The notes below the pieces were generated by a model that saw nothing but the letters and a program-made list of their open reading frames with translations, was not told the DNA's origin and ran no database searches. Positions 21,162-30,187 of a stretch of 64,000 nt of DNA are shown here, one piece after another (position 1 is the first letter of the stretch; each line of letters begins with the position of its first letter). Location of the stretch: NCBI GenBank assembly GCA_015065785.1, contig SVPR01000009.1, positions 28,531-92,530 on the forward strand, in the 5' to 3' direction. The DNA comes from Oscillospiraceae bacterium (GTDB lineage Bacteria; Bacillota; Clostridia; Oscillospirales; Acutalibacteraceae). The position numbers and the translations under genes are program-made.

Positions 21162-22376
21162 ATGAAAAAAGATAAAATCAAAAAAGAAAAAGCACCTAAA
21201 GCAAAAAAAGAGAAAAAGGTAAAGGAAAAGAAAGTTCAGACACCTGAAGAAAAGCTTGCATTTGAAGCTGCAGTAAAAAGCTTTACTTCATCAGGTGTGT
21301 TTAAAGCACTCGTTGTTTTATTCGTTTGCAGTTTAGTGTTTACAATGTTCTCTTCAAGTATTTTAAGACTTACTGCAATTCCGGGTGCATTAAGAACAAG
21401 AGCGGCGGCTATTCAGGCTAATATCAATGCTCAGAATAACAAAAATAACAATAATTCAGGTTTCGGTGGCTTGGGTCAGATTTTCCAGCCTGACACAACA
21501 TCTGCAAGTATTGATGTTCAGGGTACTACAGCGGCTCCTACAACTCAGGCTCCGACAACTCAGGCTCAGAACACAACAACTACAAAAGCCCCTGAAACAA
21601 CAGCTTCATCTGGTACTTCGACTGAAACAGAAGAAGCAACCACAACAACTACTACTGCTCCTACAACAACCGAGCCTTTAACAGATTCTCCTGCAATGAT
21701 TAAAGAGAAAAAGACAATGTTAAATACATACAAAAAGGTTGTTAACACAGCTAATGCTACTAAACCGGGCTTTACAAAGGTTCAGTACAGAACAATGGAG
21801 AAGGATAGCAACGCAAAGCTTGTTTTGAAAGATGTTGAAAAGAATTATCCTGGTTATTTCATCAGCCAGGGTGATGCAGAGGCAGCTCCAATTGTTGCAG
21901 CAAAATTCTCTGATATGACACTTTTCTTAATTGAAAATGAAAACTATGCTTGCTTACTTTCTGACAAAAACGCTTCAGAAGCAATCAGAAAGGTTGAAAA
22001 GGTAGCACAGAGTGATGGCTCAACAAAGCTTACGATCGTTCTTCGTAATGAAGAAAATCCTGCTATTACACCTGCTGATGAAAAAACACCGTTAAGCCAC
22101 ACAAGTGCTGTATTCCCTGTGCTTGACAAAGAAGATATCAAAACAAAGCTTGTGGCTCGTCAGGGCTTGTTAACTTCTATAACAGATGTAAATCTTTTAT
22201 ATCACGATTGCACATTAGAAATTGTTTATATGCCAAAAACAGGCAAGATAGTTTCAGCGACACAAACAATTCAGTATGACTGTATTGTTGATTACACAGC
22301 CTTGTTCTTCATTTCAGGGCAACAAGCAGTTGGTACTGTTACAGATACTGCTGTTTATACAGATTTCGTTTATTAA
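21162..22376 (+). CDS. Membrane-anchored protein with Lys-rich cytoplasmic tail and Thr-rich linker, unknown function
   Basis: KKEKAPKAKKEKKVKEKK tail, single TM (VFKALVVLFVCSLVFTMFS), TTAAPTTQAPTTQ...TTTTTTAPTTTEP linker, C-terminal domain of unknown fold. Confidence 0.8.
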   Translation: MKKDKIKKEKAPKAKKEKKVKEKKVQTPEEKLAFEAAVKSFTSSGVFKALVVLFVCSLVFTMFSSSILRLTAIPGALRTRAAAIQANINAQNNKNNNNSGFGGLGQIFQPDTTSASIDVQGTTAAPTTQAPTTQAQNTTTTKAPETTASSGTSTETEEATTTTTTAPTTTEPLTDSPAMIKEKKTMLNTYKKVVNTANATKPGFTKVQYRTMEKDSNAKLVLKDVEKNYPGYFISQGDAEAAPIVAAKFSDMTLFLIENENYACLLSDKNASEAIRKVEKVAQSDGSTKLTIVLRNEENPAITPADEKTPLSHTSAVFPVLDKEDIKTKLVARQGLLTSITDVNLLYHDCTLEIVYMPKTGKIVSATQTIQYDCIVDYTALFFISGQQAVGTVTDTAVYTDFVY

Positions 22377-22385
22377 AATCAAAAT

Positions 22386-22415
22386 CAGAGCAAGGTGAAA
22401 GCCTTGCTCTTTTTA
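22386..22415 (+). terminator. Intrinsic terminator
   Basis: AGAGCAAGG tgaaag CCTTGCTCTTTTT. Confidence 0.88.
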
Positions 22416-22459
22416 TGTAATTTTTTATGTATTTTTATACAAAATTAAAGCACAAATTG

Positions 22460-22488
22460 TTGCGAAAAGTATTTTTATATGTTATACT
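22460..22488 (+). promoter_or_regulatory. Probable promoter of the nusB-recN gene block
   Basis: TTGCGA, 17-bp spacer, TATACT. Confidence 0.5.
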
Positions 22489-22520
22489 ATAATATTAGAA
22501 AATATGAATGAGGTGTAGTT

Positions 22521-22922
22521 ATGACAAGACACGAGGCAAGAGAACAAGCTTTTGCGGTAATATTTGAAAAAAGCTTCAATGAAAGTGCAACTTTTCAAGA
22601 GATTATTGATGCTGCAGAGGAGTGTGGCTTAGTTAAGGTCAATGGCTTTGCGGGTACACTTTTAAAATCAGTAGAAGAAAATATCGAAAAAATTGACGAG
22701 GTTATTTTAGAAAACCTGGTTGGCTGGACATTACAAAGACTTCCTAAAGTAAGTCTTGCTGTTTTACGCCTTGCAGTTGCTGAAATAATTTTTAATGAAG
22801 ATGTACCTGCTAATGTAAGCGTTAATGAAGCAGTTGAAATTGCTAAAACTTATGGTACAGTGGAAGACGCTTCATATATTAACGGGGTTTTATCTTCTGT
22901 TGTTAAAAAAATAAGTAAATGA
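22521..22922 (+). CDS. nusB: Transcription antitermination factor NusB
   Basis: TRHEAREQAFAVIFEKSF; INEAVEIAKTYG-like SVNEAVEIAKTYG; operon context. Confidence 0.95.
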   Translation: MTRHEAREQAFAVIFEKSFNESATFQEIIDAAEECGLVKVNGFAGTLLKSVEENIEKIDEVILENLVGWTLQRLPKVSLAVLRLAVAEIIFNEDVPANVSVNEAVEIAKTYGTVEDASYINGVLSSVVKKISK

Positions 22923-23854
22923 GCATTTTTCTCGGTATAGATACAAGTAACTACACAACATCTGTTGCTTTAATTGATTCTTGTAGCAATGTTATAAGTA
23001 AAAAACGCCTTTTACCTGTTAAAAAAGGTGAAAGAGGAATAAGACAGAGTGATGCGGTTTTTCATCACACTAAGGCGTACCCTGAGCTTATTAAAGATTT
23101 ATTTTCAGGTGTTTCTGAAACTCCTAATGCAATTGGCGTTTCGTTTGCGCCAACAACCGAAAAAGGCTCATATATGCCGTGCTTTTTGGTTGGTGAAAGC
23201 TTTGCTGAAGCTTTAGCAGATGTTTTAAATATTCCGCTTTTTAAATTTTCGCACCAACAGGGTCATATTGCGGCGGCTCTTTATTCTGTTAACAGATTAG
23301 CTCTCCTGCAAGAAAAATTCATTGCTTTTCATGTTTCAGGTGGCACAACTGATGCAGTGCTTTGTGAGAATGAAAATGATGAGTTGAAAATTACACCAAT
23401 CAGCTCCTCAAATGACTTAAAAGCAGGTCAGGCGGTTGACAGAATTGGTGTTAAAATGGGGTTGCAATTCCCTTGCGGTAAAGAATTAGAAAAATTAGCT
23501 TTAAAAAGCGAAAAGATATATAAAAACAAAATTAAGCTTTATGATGGTGACTGTTCTCTTTCGGGTCTTGAAAATAAATGCTTGAAAATGCTTGAAAGTG
23601 GCGAAGCTTATGAAGATGTTTCTAAATTTTTGTTGACTTATATTGCAGATACCTTGTGTGCAATGGTCGAAGAAATTTTCAGAAAATATGGTGAATTACC
23701 ACTTGTTTTTGCAGGTGGTGTAATGTCAAACACCATTATAAAAGAAATTGTTACTTCACGCTATTCTGCACATTTTGCACAGCCTGAGTTTTCTTGTGAT
23801 AATGCGGCTGGAATTGCTGTGTTAGCAAAATTGAATTTTGAAAAAAGTAGGTGA
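22919..23854 (+). CDS. TsaD/Kae1-like (O-sialoglycoprotein endopeptidase family) protein
   Basis: FLGIDTSNYTTSVALID actin-like ATPase motif; FSHQQGHIAAALYS metal-binding-like motif; AGGVMSN. Confidence 0.82.
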   Translation: MSIFLGIDTSNYTTSVALIDSCSNVISKKRLLPVKKGERGIRQSDAVFHHTKAYPELIKDLFSGVSETPNAIGVSFAPTTEKGSYMPCFLVGESFAEALADVLNIPLFKFSHQQGHIAAALYSVNRLALLQEKFIAFHVSGGTTDAVLCENENDELKITPISSSNDLKAGQAVDRIGVKMGLQFPCGKELEKLALKSEKIYKNKIKLYDGDCSLSGLENKCLKMLESGEAYEDVSKFLLTYIADTLCAMVEEIFRKYGELPLVFAGGVMSNTIIKEIVTSRYSAHFAQPEFSCDNAAGIAVLAKLNFEKSR

Positions 23855-23858
23855 GTGA

Positions 23859-25055
23859 ATGTATTCTGTTTCACCAACTGTTTATAGTGTAACCGAGCTT
23901 AATAACTATGTAAAAGCTCTTTTAGATAATGATGACAATTTAAAAAATGTCTTTGTGACAGGTGAGATTTCCAATTTTAAAAATCATTATAGTGGCCATA
24001 TGTATATGACTATTAAAGACGAGGGCGGAGCAATTAAAGCAGTAATGTTTTCGTCTTATGCTTCCCGTCTTAAATTTGTTCCCGAAAACGGAATGAAGGT
24101 TATAATTTTTGGTAGTGTTTCATTATATAACAAAGATGGCTCTTATCAGCTTTACATTACAGATATGCAGCCGGATGGCATAGGTGCTTTGAATTTAGCC
24201 TATGAGCAATTAAAAGAAAAACTCGGAAAAGAGGGCTTGTTTAACACTGAATTTAAAAAGGCAATTCCTGTTTTCCCGGATAAAATAGGCGTTATGACTG
24301 CACCCGATGGTGCCGCCGTCCGTGATATATTTTCAGTTTTAAAAAGAAGATACCCCGTAGCAGAAATCGTGTTTTGCCCTGTTGCAGTGCAAGGCGAAGC
24401 TGCTGCACCTGATATTGCAAAAGCAATAAAGCTTTTCAATGAAAAAAATGCTGCCGATGTTTTAATTGTCGGTAGAGGCGGTGGCTCTTTAGAGGATTTG
24501 TGGGCGTTTAATGAAGAAATTGTAGCTCGTGCAATTTTCGAGTCAAATATCCCTGTAATTTCCGCAGTAGGTCACGAAACAGATTTTACAATCGCCGATT
24601 TTGTTGCAGATTTAAGAGCGCCGACTCCGTCTGCGGCGGCAGAATTAGCTGTACCTGATATTTTTGAACTTAAATCAGATTTGTTGGGGTTAAAACAGCA
24701 TTTAGCAGTATTAATGAAAAATCGCTTGAATTCTGAGCGTGAATATTTAGAAAATACAGAAAAAAGACTAAATCTTTTAAGTCCCGTAAATAAAATTCTG
24801 AATTCTCGTCAGGAGCTTTCAAACCTCTATGAAAAAGCGGTGAATTCATTGAATTTAAAGCTTAATGAGGAAAAGGCAAAGGTGTCTGTACTTGCAAGTA
24901 AGTTAGATGCTTTAAGTCCTTTAGCGGTGCTTTCCCGTGGTTACTCAATTGTATATACTGACGATTTACCAATTAAAAGCGTAAACGATGTAACTAAAGG
25001 CGATAATATTAAAATAAAGGTAACTGATGGCGAATTTTTCGCAACTGTTAATTAG
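23859..25055 (+). CDS. xseA: Exodeoxyribonuclease VII large subunit
   Basis: N-terminal OB fold (VTGEISNFKNHYSGHMYMTIKDE); VGRGGGSLEDLWAFNEE; RAPTPSAAAELAVP. Confidence 0.96.
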   Translation: MYSVSPTVYSVTELNNYVKALLDNDDNLKNVFVTGEISNFKNHYSGHMYMTIKDEGGAIKAVMFSSYASRLKFVPENGMKVIIFGSVSLYNKDGSYQLYITDMQPDGIGALNLAYEQLKEKLGKEGLFNTEFKKAIPVFPDKIGVMTAPDGAAVRDIFSVLKRRYPVAEIVFCPVAVQGEAAAPDIAKAIKLFNEKNAADVLIVGRGGGSLEDLWAFNEEIVARAIFESNIPVISAVGHETDFTIADFVADLRAPTPSAAAELAVPDIFELKSDLLGLKQHLAVLMKNRLNSEREYLENTEKRLNLLSPVNKILNSRQELSNLYEKAVNSLNLKLNEEKAKVSVLASKLDALSPLAVLSRGYSIVYTDDLPIKSVNDVTKGDNIKIKVTDGEFFATVN

Positions 25056-25063
25056 GTGTAAAA

Positions 25064-25249
25064 ATGGAACAGAATTATGAATTATCAATAAAAAGATTAG
25101 AACAAATTACTGCTTTGCTTGAAGATGGTAAGCTTTCTATTGATGAAAGCTTAAAGCTCTTTTCAGAAGCAACTGAAATCTTGAGTAATTGCACAAAATA
25201 TCTTGATTCAGCAGAGCAGAAAATTACAAGTCTTATCAAGGGTGAATAG
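25064..25249 (+). CDS. xseB: Exodeoxyribonuclease VII small subunit
   Basis: 61-aa YELSIKRLEQITALLEDGKLSIDESLKLFSEATE downstream of xseA. Confidence 0.95.
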   Translation: MEQNYELSIKRLEQITALLEDGKLSIDESLKLFSEATEILSNCTKYLDSAEQKITSLIKGE

Positions 25250-25250
25250 T

Positions 25251-26138
25251 ATGAACGAAAAGATAAAAGAATATTCTTCACTTATTGAAGAAAATCTTTA
25301 CAGATATTTTAAAGGCTCAATTCCTGAATACAAAACTCTTTTTGAGTCAATGGAATACAGCGTTAAAAACGGCGGTAAAAGAGTAAGACCGCTTTTAACA
25401 CTTCTTTTTTATAACGCTTGCGGTAAGGATGATGTTTTAAAAGCAATGCCAATGGCAGAGGCTGTTGAATATATTCACACATATTCATTGATTCACGACG
25501 ATTTACCTTGTATGGATAATGACGATTACCGTCGTGGCAAGCCATCAAATCACAAGGTTTATGGTGAAGCTGTTGCACTTTTGGCAGGTGATGGACTTTT
25601 AACTGCCGCTTTTGAAAGAATTTCAACCTGGTCAATGGCTGGTCTTTATGATGCAGAGATTGCAATAAAAGCTATAAATGAATTATCCATTCACGCAGGT
25701 GCCCGTGGTATGATTGGTGGTCAGATTATTGATATCGGAAACGAAAATAATCCTGATGCCGATTTTAATACATTACAGCTTATGGATAGCTTAAAAACAG
25801 GTTGCCTTATTTCAGTTGCGTGTGCCTTAGGTTGCATTGCCGCAGGTGCTTCAGATGATTTAGTAGATGCTGCAAAAACATTTGGAAATAAGTTAGGACT
25901 TGCTTTCCAGATTAAAGATGATATATTAGATGTTACAAGCTCGCTCGAAAAATTAGGTAAAATGACAGGTAGCGATGAAGAAAATAATAAGTCAACTTAT
26001 GTAACACTTTTAGGTGTAGAAAAATGCGAGGAGCTCGTTAAAGAGCTTACAGATGAAGCGTTAAAGGCTTTAGATGTGTTCCCGAATAATGAAGCTATTA
26101 AAGATTATGCGAATTATCTTCAGAACAGAGAGTATTGA
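25251..26138 (+). CDS. ispA: Polyprenyl (farnesyl/geranyl) diphosphate synthase
   Basis: GGKRVRPLL; first Asp-rich DDLPCMDNDDYRRGKPS; second QIKDDILD. Confidence 0.95.
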   Translation: MNEKIKEYSSLIEENLYRYFKGSIPEYKTLFESMEYSVKNGGKRVRPLLTLLFYNACGKDDVLKAMPMAEAVEYIHTYSLIHDDLPCMDNDDYRRGKPSNHKVYGEAVALLAGDGLLTAAFERISTWSMAGLYDAEIAIKAINELSIHAGARGMIGGQIIDIGNENNPDADFNTLQLMDSLKTGCLISVACALGCIAAGASDDLVDAAKTFGNKLGLAFQIKDDILDVTSSLEKLGKMTGSDEENNKSTYVTLLGVEKCEELVKELTDEALKALDVFPNNEAIKDYANYLQNREY

Positions 26139-26143
26139 TTTTT

Positions 26144-28024
26144 ATGAAACACGAATTGTTAGAGAAAATTAAATCTCCGCAAGATGTAAAAAGTCTTGAC
26201 GCAGAAAGACTTCCTCAGTTAGCTGAGGAGGTCAGAGATGTTATTGTCTCAACAGTTTCACAAAATGGTGGCCATTTAGCGTCTAACTTAGGTGCAGTAG
26301 AGCTTACAATAGCACTTCATAGAGTGTTTAACTCACCACACGACAAAATTATTTGGGATGTAGGTCATCAGATATATACCCACAAGCTTTTAACCGGCAG
26401 ATATGAAGATTTTAAAACATTACGCCAGAAGGGCGGTATTTCAGGCTTTTCAAGACCTAACGAAAGTGAACACGATATTGTCTTCAGCGGTCATAGCAGT
26501 GTTTCAATTTCTACTGCAATGGGCATTGCCGCCGCCAATAAGGTCAGTGGCAAAAAAGACTCAGCTATTGCCGTTTTAGGTGATGGTGCTTTAACAGGTG
26601 GGCTTGTTTATGAAGCTCTTAATAATACACGAGCTTTAAAAGACACCCGTCTTATAATTATTTTGAATGACAATGGAATGTCTATTTCAAAGAATGTAGG
26701 TAATTTAGCAAAAAAACTTGCTGTAATGCGTTCAACTAAAGAATATTTCAAATTCAAATCCTTGGCAGAAAGAATCATTTCTAAAATTCCGCTTATCGGT
26801 ACAAAATTGGCAGATAAAATCTTAAAAACCAAAACCGATATTAAAAATATGATTTATGGCAGTAATCTTTTTGAGGATTTGGGTATTCGTTATATGGGAC
26901 CAATTGACGGTCACAATATTGAGCATCTTTGTGAAGCCTTAGAGGGTGCAAAAAACTTAAATCACCCTGTGTTATTACATATAAACACAGTTAAGGGTAA
27001 GGGTTACACTTTAGCAGAAGAAAATCCGACAGATTATCACGGTGTCGCACCGTTTGAGGTAGAAAAAGGTTTAGATAAAGCTTTAAATGATAATTTTTCT
27101 GAGGTTTTCGGCGATTTCCTTTATAATCAGGCAGCTAAAGACAAGCGTCTTTGCGCTATAACTGCCGCAATGTCCTTGGGAACGGGACTTCAGAAGTTCT
27201 CCGAAGAATACAAAGACAGATTTTTTGATGTTGGTATTGCGGAAGAACACGCCGTACCTTATGCTTTAGGTCTTTCAAAAAACGGAATGGTACCTGTTTT
27301 TGTTGTGTATTCAACATTTTTACAAAGGTGCTATGACCAGATTATGCACGATTTTGCTTTGCAACAGGGCAGAATGATTATTGCAGTTGACAGAGCCGGT
27401 ATAGTAGGCGATGACGGTGAAACTCATAACGGAATTTACGATGCCGCAATGTTCAATGGTGTGCCTAATATTTTAGTTTATTCACCTGCATATTATTCTG
27501 AGCTTAAAAAGGATTTTGTTTCTGCACTTTATCATTCAACAACACCTGTTGTTGTAAGGTATCCACGAGGCAGTGAGCCTTATTGTCCCGATGATTTCGT
27601 TATTACAGGCAATGCTTATGATATTTATGGTGATAGTAATGCGGAATATGCTCTTGTAACCTATGGCAGAATTTTTGGTGAAGCTGCAAAGGCTTACAAA
27701 GAATTAAAATTACAGGGAATAAGCATAAAAATTATCAAGCTTAATGAAATTATCCCGATTTCTACTACTGTTTATGAAGAATTAGAAAATGTTAAAAAGG
27801 TTTATTTCTTTGAAGAGGGCGTTAAAAACGGCGGTATCGGTGAAACCTTTGGCAGTTATATTCTCGAAAATGGTTTGGCACCTCGCTTTAAACTTGTAGC
27901 TTTCCCTGATTGTTTTGTGAAACAGGGTAAGGTTAACGAGATATTACACGAATATCTTTTGGACTCAGAGGGTATGTGCAGTGTTATTTTAAAGGACTTC
28001 GGAAAGGTCAAGGATAATGAGTGA
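26144..28024 (+). CDS. dxs: 1-deoxy-D-xylulose-5-phosphate synthase
   Basis: HLASNLGAVELTIALHRVFNSPHDKIIWDVGHQ; GDGALTGGL; DRAGIVGDDGETHNGIYD. Confidence 0.97.
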   Translation: MKHELLEKIKSPQDVKSLDAERLPQLAEEVRDVIVSTVSQNGGHLASNLGAVELTIALHRVFNSPHDKIIWDVGHQIYTHKLLTGRYEDFKTLRQKGGISGFSRPNESEHDIVFSGHSSVSISTAMGIAAANKVSGKKDSAIAVLGDGALTGGLVYEALNNTRALKDTRLIIILNDNGMSISKNVGNLAKKLAVMRSTKEYFKFKSLAERIISKIPLIGTKLADKILKTKTDIKNMIYGSNLFEDLGIRYMGPIDGHNIEHLCEALEGAKNLNHPVLLHINTVKGKGYTLAEENPTDYHGVAPFEVEKGLDKALNDNFSEVFGDFLYNQAAKDKRLCAITAAMSLGTGLQKFSEEYKDRFFDVGIAEEHAVPYALGLSKNGMVPVFVVYSTFLQRCYDQIMHDFALQQGRMIIAVDRAGIVGDDGETHNGIYDAAMFNGVPNILVYSPAYYSELKKDFVSALYHSTTPVVVRYPRGSEPYCPDDFVITGNAYDIYGDSNAEYALVTYGRIFGEAAKAYKELKLQGISIKIIKLNEIIPISTTVYEELENVKKVYFFEEGVKNGGIGETFGSYILENGLAPRFKLVAFPDCFVKQGKVNEILHEYLLDSEGMCSVILKDFGKVKDNE

Positions 28025-28841
28025 TAAAAAAGTAAGACTTGATTTATATTTAGTAGAAAACGGCTTTACTGAAAGTCGCGAAAAAGCAAAAGCGCTTATT
28101 ATGTCAGGCATTGTTTATGTCAATGACCAGAAAGAGTTAAAGGCTGGTCGCGATATCAAAAAAGATGATATTGTTGAGGTCAGAGGGGCTACCTTAAAAT
28201 ATGTCAGTCGTGGTGGCTTAAAGCTTGAAAAGGCTATGCAGGAATTCCCGATAGATTTAACAGACTGCATTTGTATGGATATTGGAGCTTCAACAGGTGG
28301 CTTTACTGACTGTATGCTTATGAACGGTGCTAAAAAAGTCTATTCTATTGATGTTGGCTATGGTCAGTTAGCGTGGAAATTAAGAAGTGACGAGCGTGTT
28401 GTTAATTTAGAAAGAACAAATTTCCGTTATGTAACCCGTGAACAAATTCCCGAGGAAATAGATTTTGCTTCTGTAGATGTTTCGTTTATTTCTCTTAAAA
28501 TTATTTTACCTGTAATGTATGAGCTTTTGAAAGCAGATGGTGAAGCGGTTTGCCTTATTAAACCGCAGTTTGAAGCAGGCAGAGAAAAGGTTGGCAAAAA
28601 AGGCGTTGTAAGAGATGTGAATGTTCATACTGAAGTAATTGAAAACATTGTAGGCTTTGCCGCAAGTCAGAAATTTAAGGTTATGGGACTTTCTTATTCA
28701 CCTGTAAAAGGACCTGAGGGTAATATAGAATATTTAGTTTATTTAAAGAAAACAAATGAAGTAACGAATTGCGAAGAATTTATATGCTTTGCAAAAGAAC
28801 TTGCAAAAATATCTCACGAAGCACTTGATAAAAAGGAGTGA
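28017..28841 (+). CDS. tlyA: TlyA family rRNA (cytidine-2'-O)-methyltransferase / S4-domain protein
   Basis: S4 domain RLDLYLVENGFTESREKAKALIMSG; DIGASTGGFTDCML; KPQFEAGRE. Confidence 0.94.
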   Translation: MSDKKVRLDLYLVENGFTESREKAKALIMSGIVYVNDQKELKAGRDIKKDDIVEVRGATLKYVSRGGLKLEKAMQEFPIDLTDCICMDIGASTGGFTDCMLMNGAKKVYSIDVGYGQLAWKLRSDERVVNLERTNFRYVTREQIPEEIDFASVDVSFISLKIILPVMYELLKADGEAVCLIKPQFEAGREKVGKKGVVRDVNVHTEVIENIVGFAASQKFKVMGLSYSPVKGPEGNIEYLVYLKKTNEVTNCEEFICFAKELAKISHEALDKKE

Positions 28842-28845
28842 TTAA

Positions 28846-29694
28846 GTGAAAATAGCATTAATTCCTAATATGACAAGGCAAAATACGCCTGATGTAACAA
28901 AAGAGCTGTTAAAAGAATTAGAAAAGTTAAATGTTACTGTGCTTTTGGATAATGAATTCAGTTCAGTTTTCGGTAATTCAGATAACATAAATTATTGTAA
29001 TGTTGAAAAATCATTAACCGAAAGTGATATTGTTGTTACTGTTGGTGGCGACGGAACATTCATAAAATCAGCAAAGCTTTCAGCAGAAAAAAACAAGCCA
29101 CTTTTATGTGTGAATGCAGGTAAGCTTGCTTATTTAGCGGGTCTTGAAAGTACCGAGCTTTCACATTTATCAGCTATTGTAAAAGGTGAATATAAAACCG
29201 AAAAGCGAATGATGCTTAATGCTACAATTATTGACAAAAATGGCAAAATATTATATCATTCAAATTGTCTTAACGATGCCGTGGTTTCAAGAAGCGGTAA
29301 TATAAGAATTATGAAATTGTCAATTAACTGTAACAACGCACCGTTGATGGATTATTCGGCAGATGGCGTTATTGTTTCAACACCAACGGGCTCAACAGCT
29401 TATTCACTTTCAGCAGGTGGTCCTGTTATTGAGCCACAAATCGACAGTATGTTAATAACACCTGTTTGTTGTCACAGCTTTTTCTCTCGTTCAGTAGTGT
29501 TAAGACCGGATTCAGTTTTAGAAATCGCTCACGACAATTCTGGTGAAGCAGTGCTTTCTTGCGATGGTGAAGAGGCAGTTGTAATACCTGATGGGGCAAT
29601 AGTAAAAATTGAAACCTCAGCTATAAAAGCGGAATTTATAAAAGTAAAGAATGATACTTTTATTGATATATTAAACAGAAAAATGTCAAAATAA
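28846..29694 (+). CDS. nadK: NAD kinase (GTG start)
   Basis: TVGGDGTFIKSAK; DGVIVSTPTGSTAYSLSAGGPVIEP. Confidence 0.95.
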   Translation: MKIALIPNMTRQNTPDVTKELLKELEKLNVTVLLDNEFSSVFGNSDNINYCNVEKSLTESDIVVTVGGDGTFIKSAKLSAEKNKPLLCVNAGKLAYLAGLESTELSHLSAIVKGEYKTEKRMMLNATIIDKNGKILYHSNCLNDAVVSRSGNIRIMKLSINCNNAPLMDYSADGVIVSTPTGSTAYSLSAGGPVIEPQIDSMLITPVCCHSFFSRSVVLRPDSVLEIAHDNSGEAVLSCDGEEAVVIPDGAIVKIETSAIKAEFIKVKNDTFIDILNRKMSK

Positions 29695-29719
29695 TTTATT
29701 TTGAAAGGATGTATAACCT

Positions 29720-30172
29720 TTGAAAAAGACAAGACATAAGTTAATTCTCGATTTAATTGAACAACAAGATGTTGCAACACAGGACGAGTTACTTGAATTA
29801 TTGCTCGAAAGAGGCTACAAGGTAACACAGGCAACAGTTTCAAGAGATGTTAAGGAGCTAAGACTTTTAAAAACATTAGGTCCTAACGGTGTTTATCGCT
29901 ATTCTGTTGAAACAAATAACACAACTAATTACACTGATATGTTCAACGCACTTTTCTCAGGCTCGTTGCTTAAGGTTGACTATGCAGGTAATATCTGTGT
30001 TATAAAATGCATTCCCGGTCTTGCTCAGGCGGCTTGTGCGGCTATTGACTCAATGAATGTTACAGAGGTTGTTGGTACAATAGCAGGTGATGATACTATC
30101 TTTATGCTTTGCAGAACAACTGACGAAGCACAAGGTGTTGCAGAAGCACTCAAGAGAATGATTAAAAACTAA
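29720..30172 (+). CDS. argR: Arginine repressor ArgR (TTG start)
   Basis: winged-helix ATQDELLELLLERGYKVTQATVSRDVKELRLLK; C-terminal GTIAGDDTIFML. Confidence 0.95.
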   Translation: MKKTRHKLILDLIEQQDVATQDELLELLLERGYKVTQATVSRDVKELRLLKTLGPNGVYRYSVETNNTTNYTDMFNALFSGSLLKVDYAGNICVIKCIPGLAQAACAAIDSMNVTEVVGTIAGDDTIFMLCRTTDEAQGVAEALKRMIKN

Positions 30173-30187
30173 GGTAGGTTTTATACT

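Noticed and set aside
21427-21748. Leu/Gln-rich and Val-rich ORFs overlapping the Thr-rich linker
   Set aside because: Frame-shifted readings of the ACA-repeat linker of the 21162 gene.
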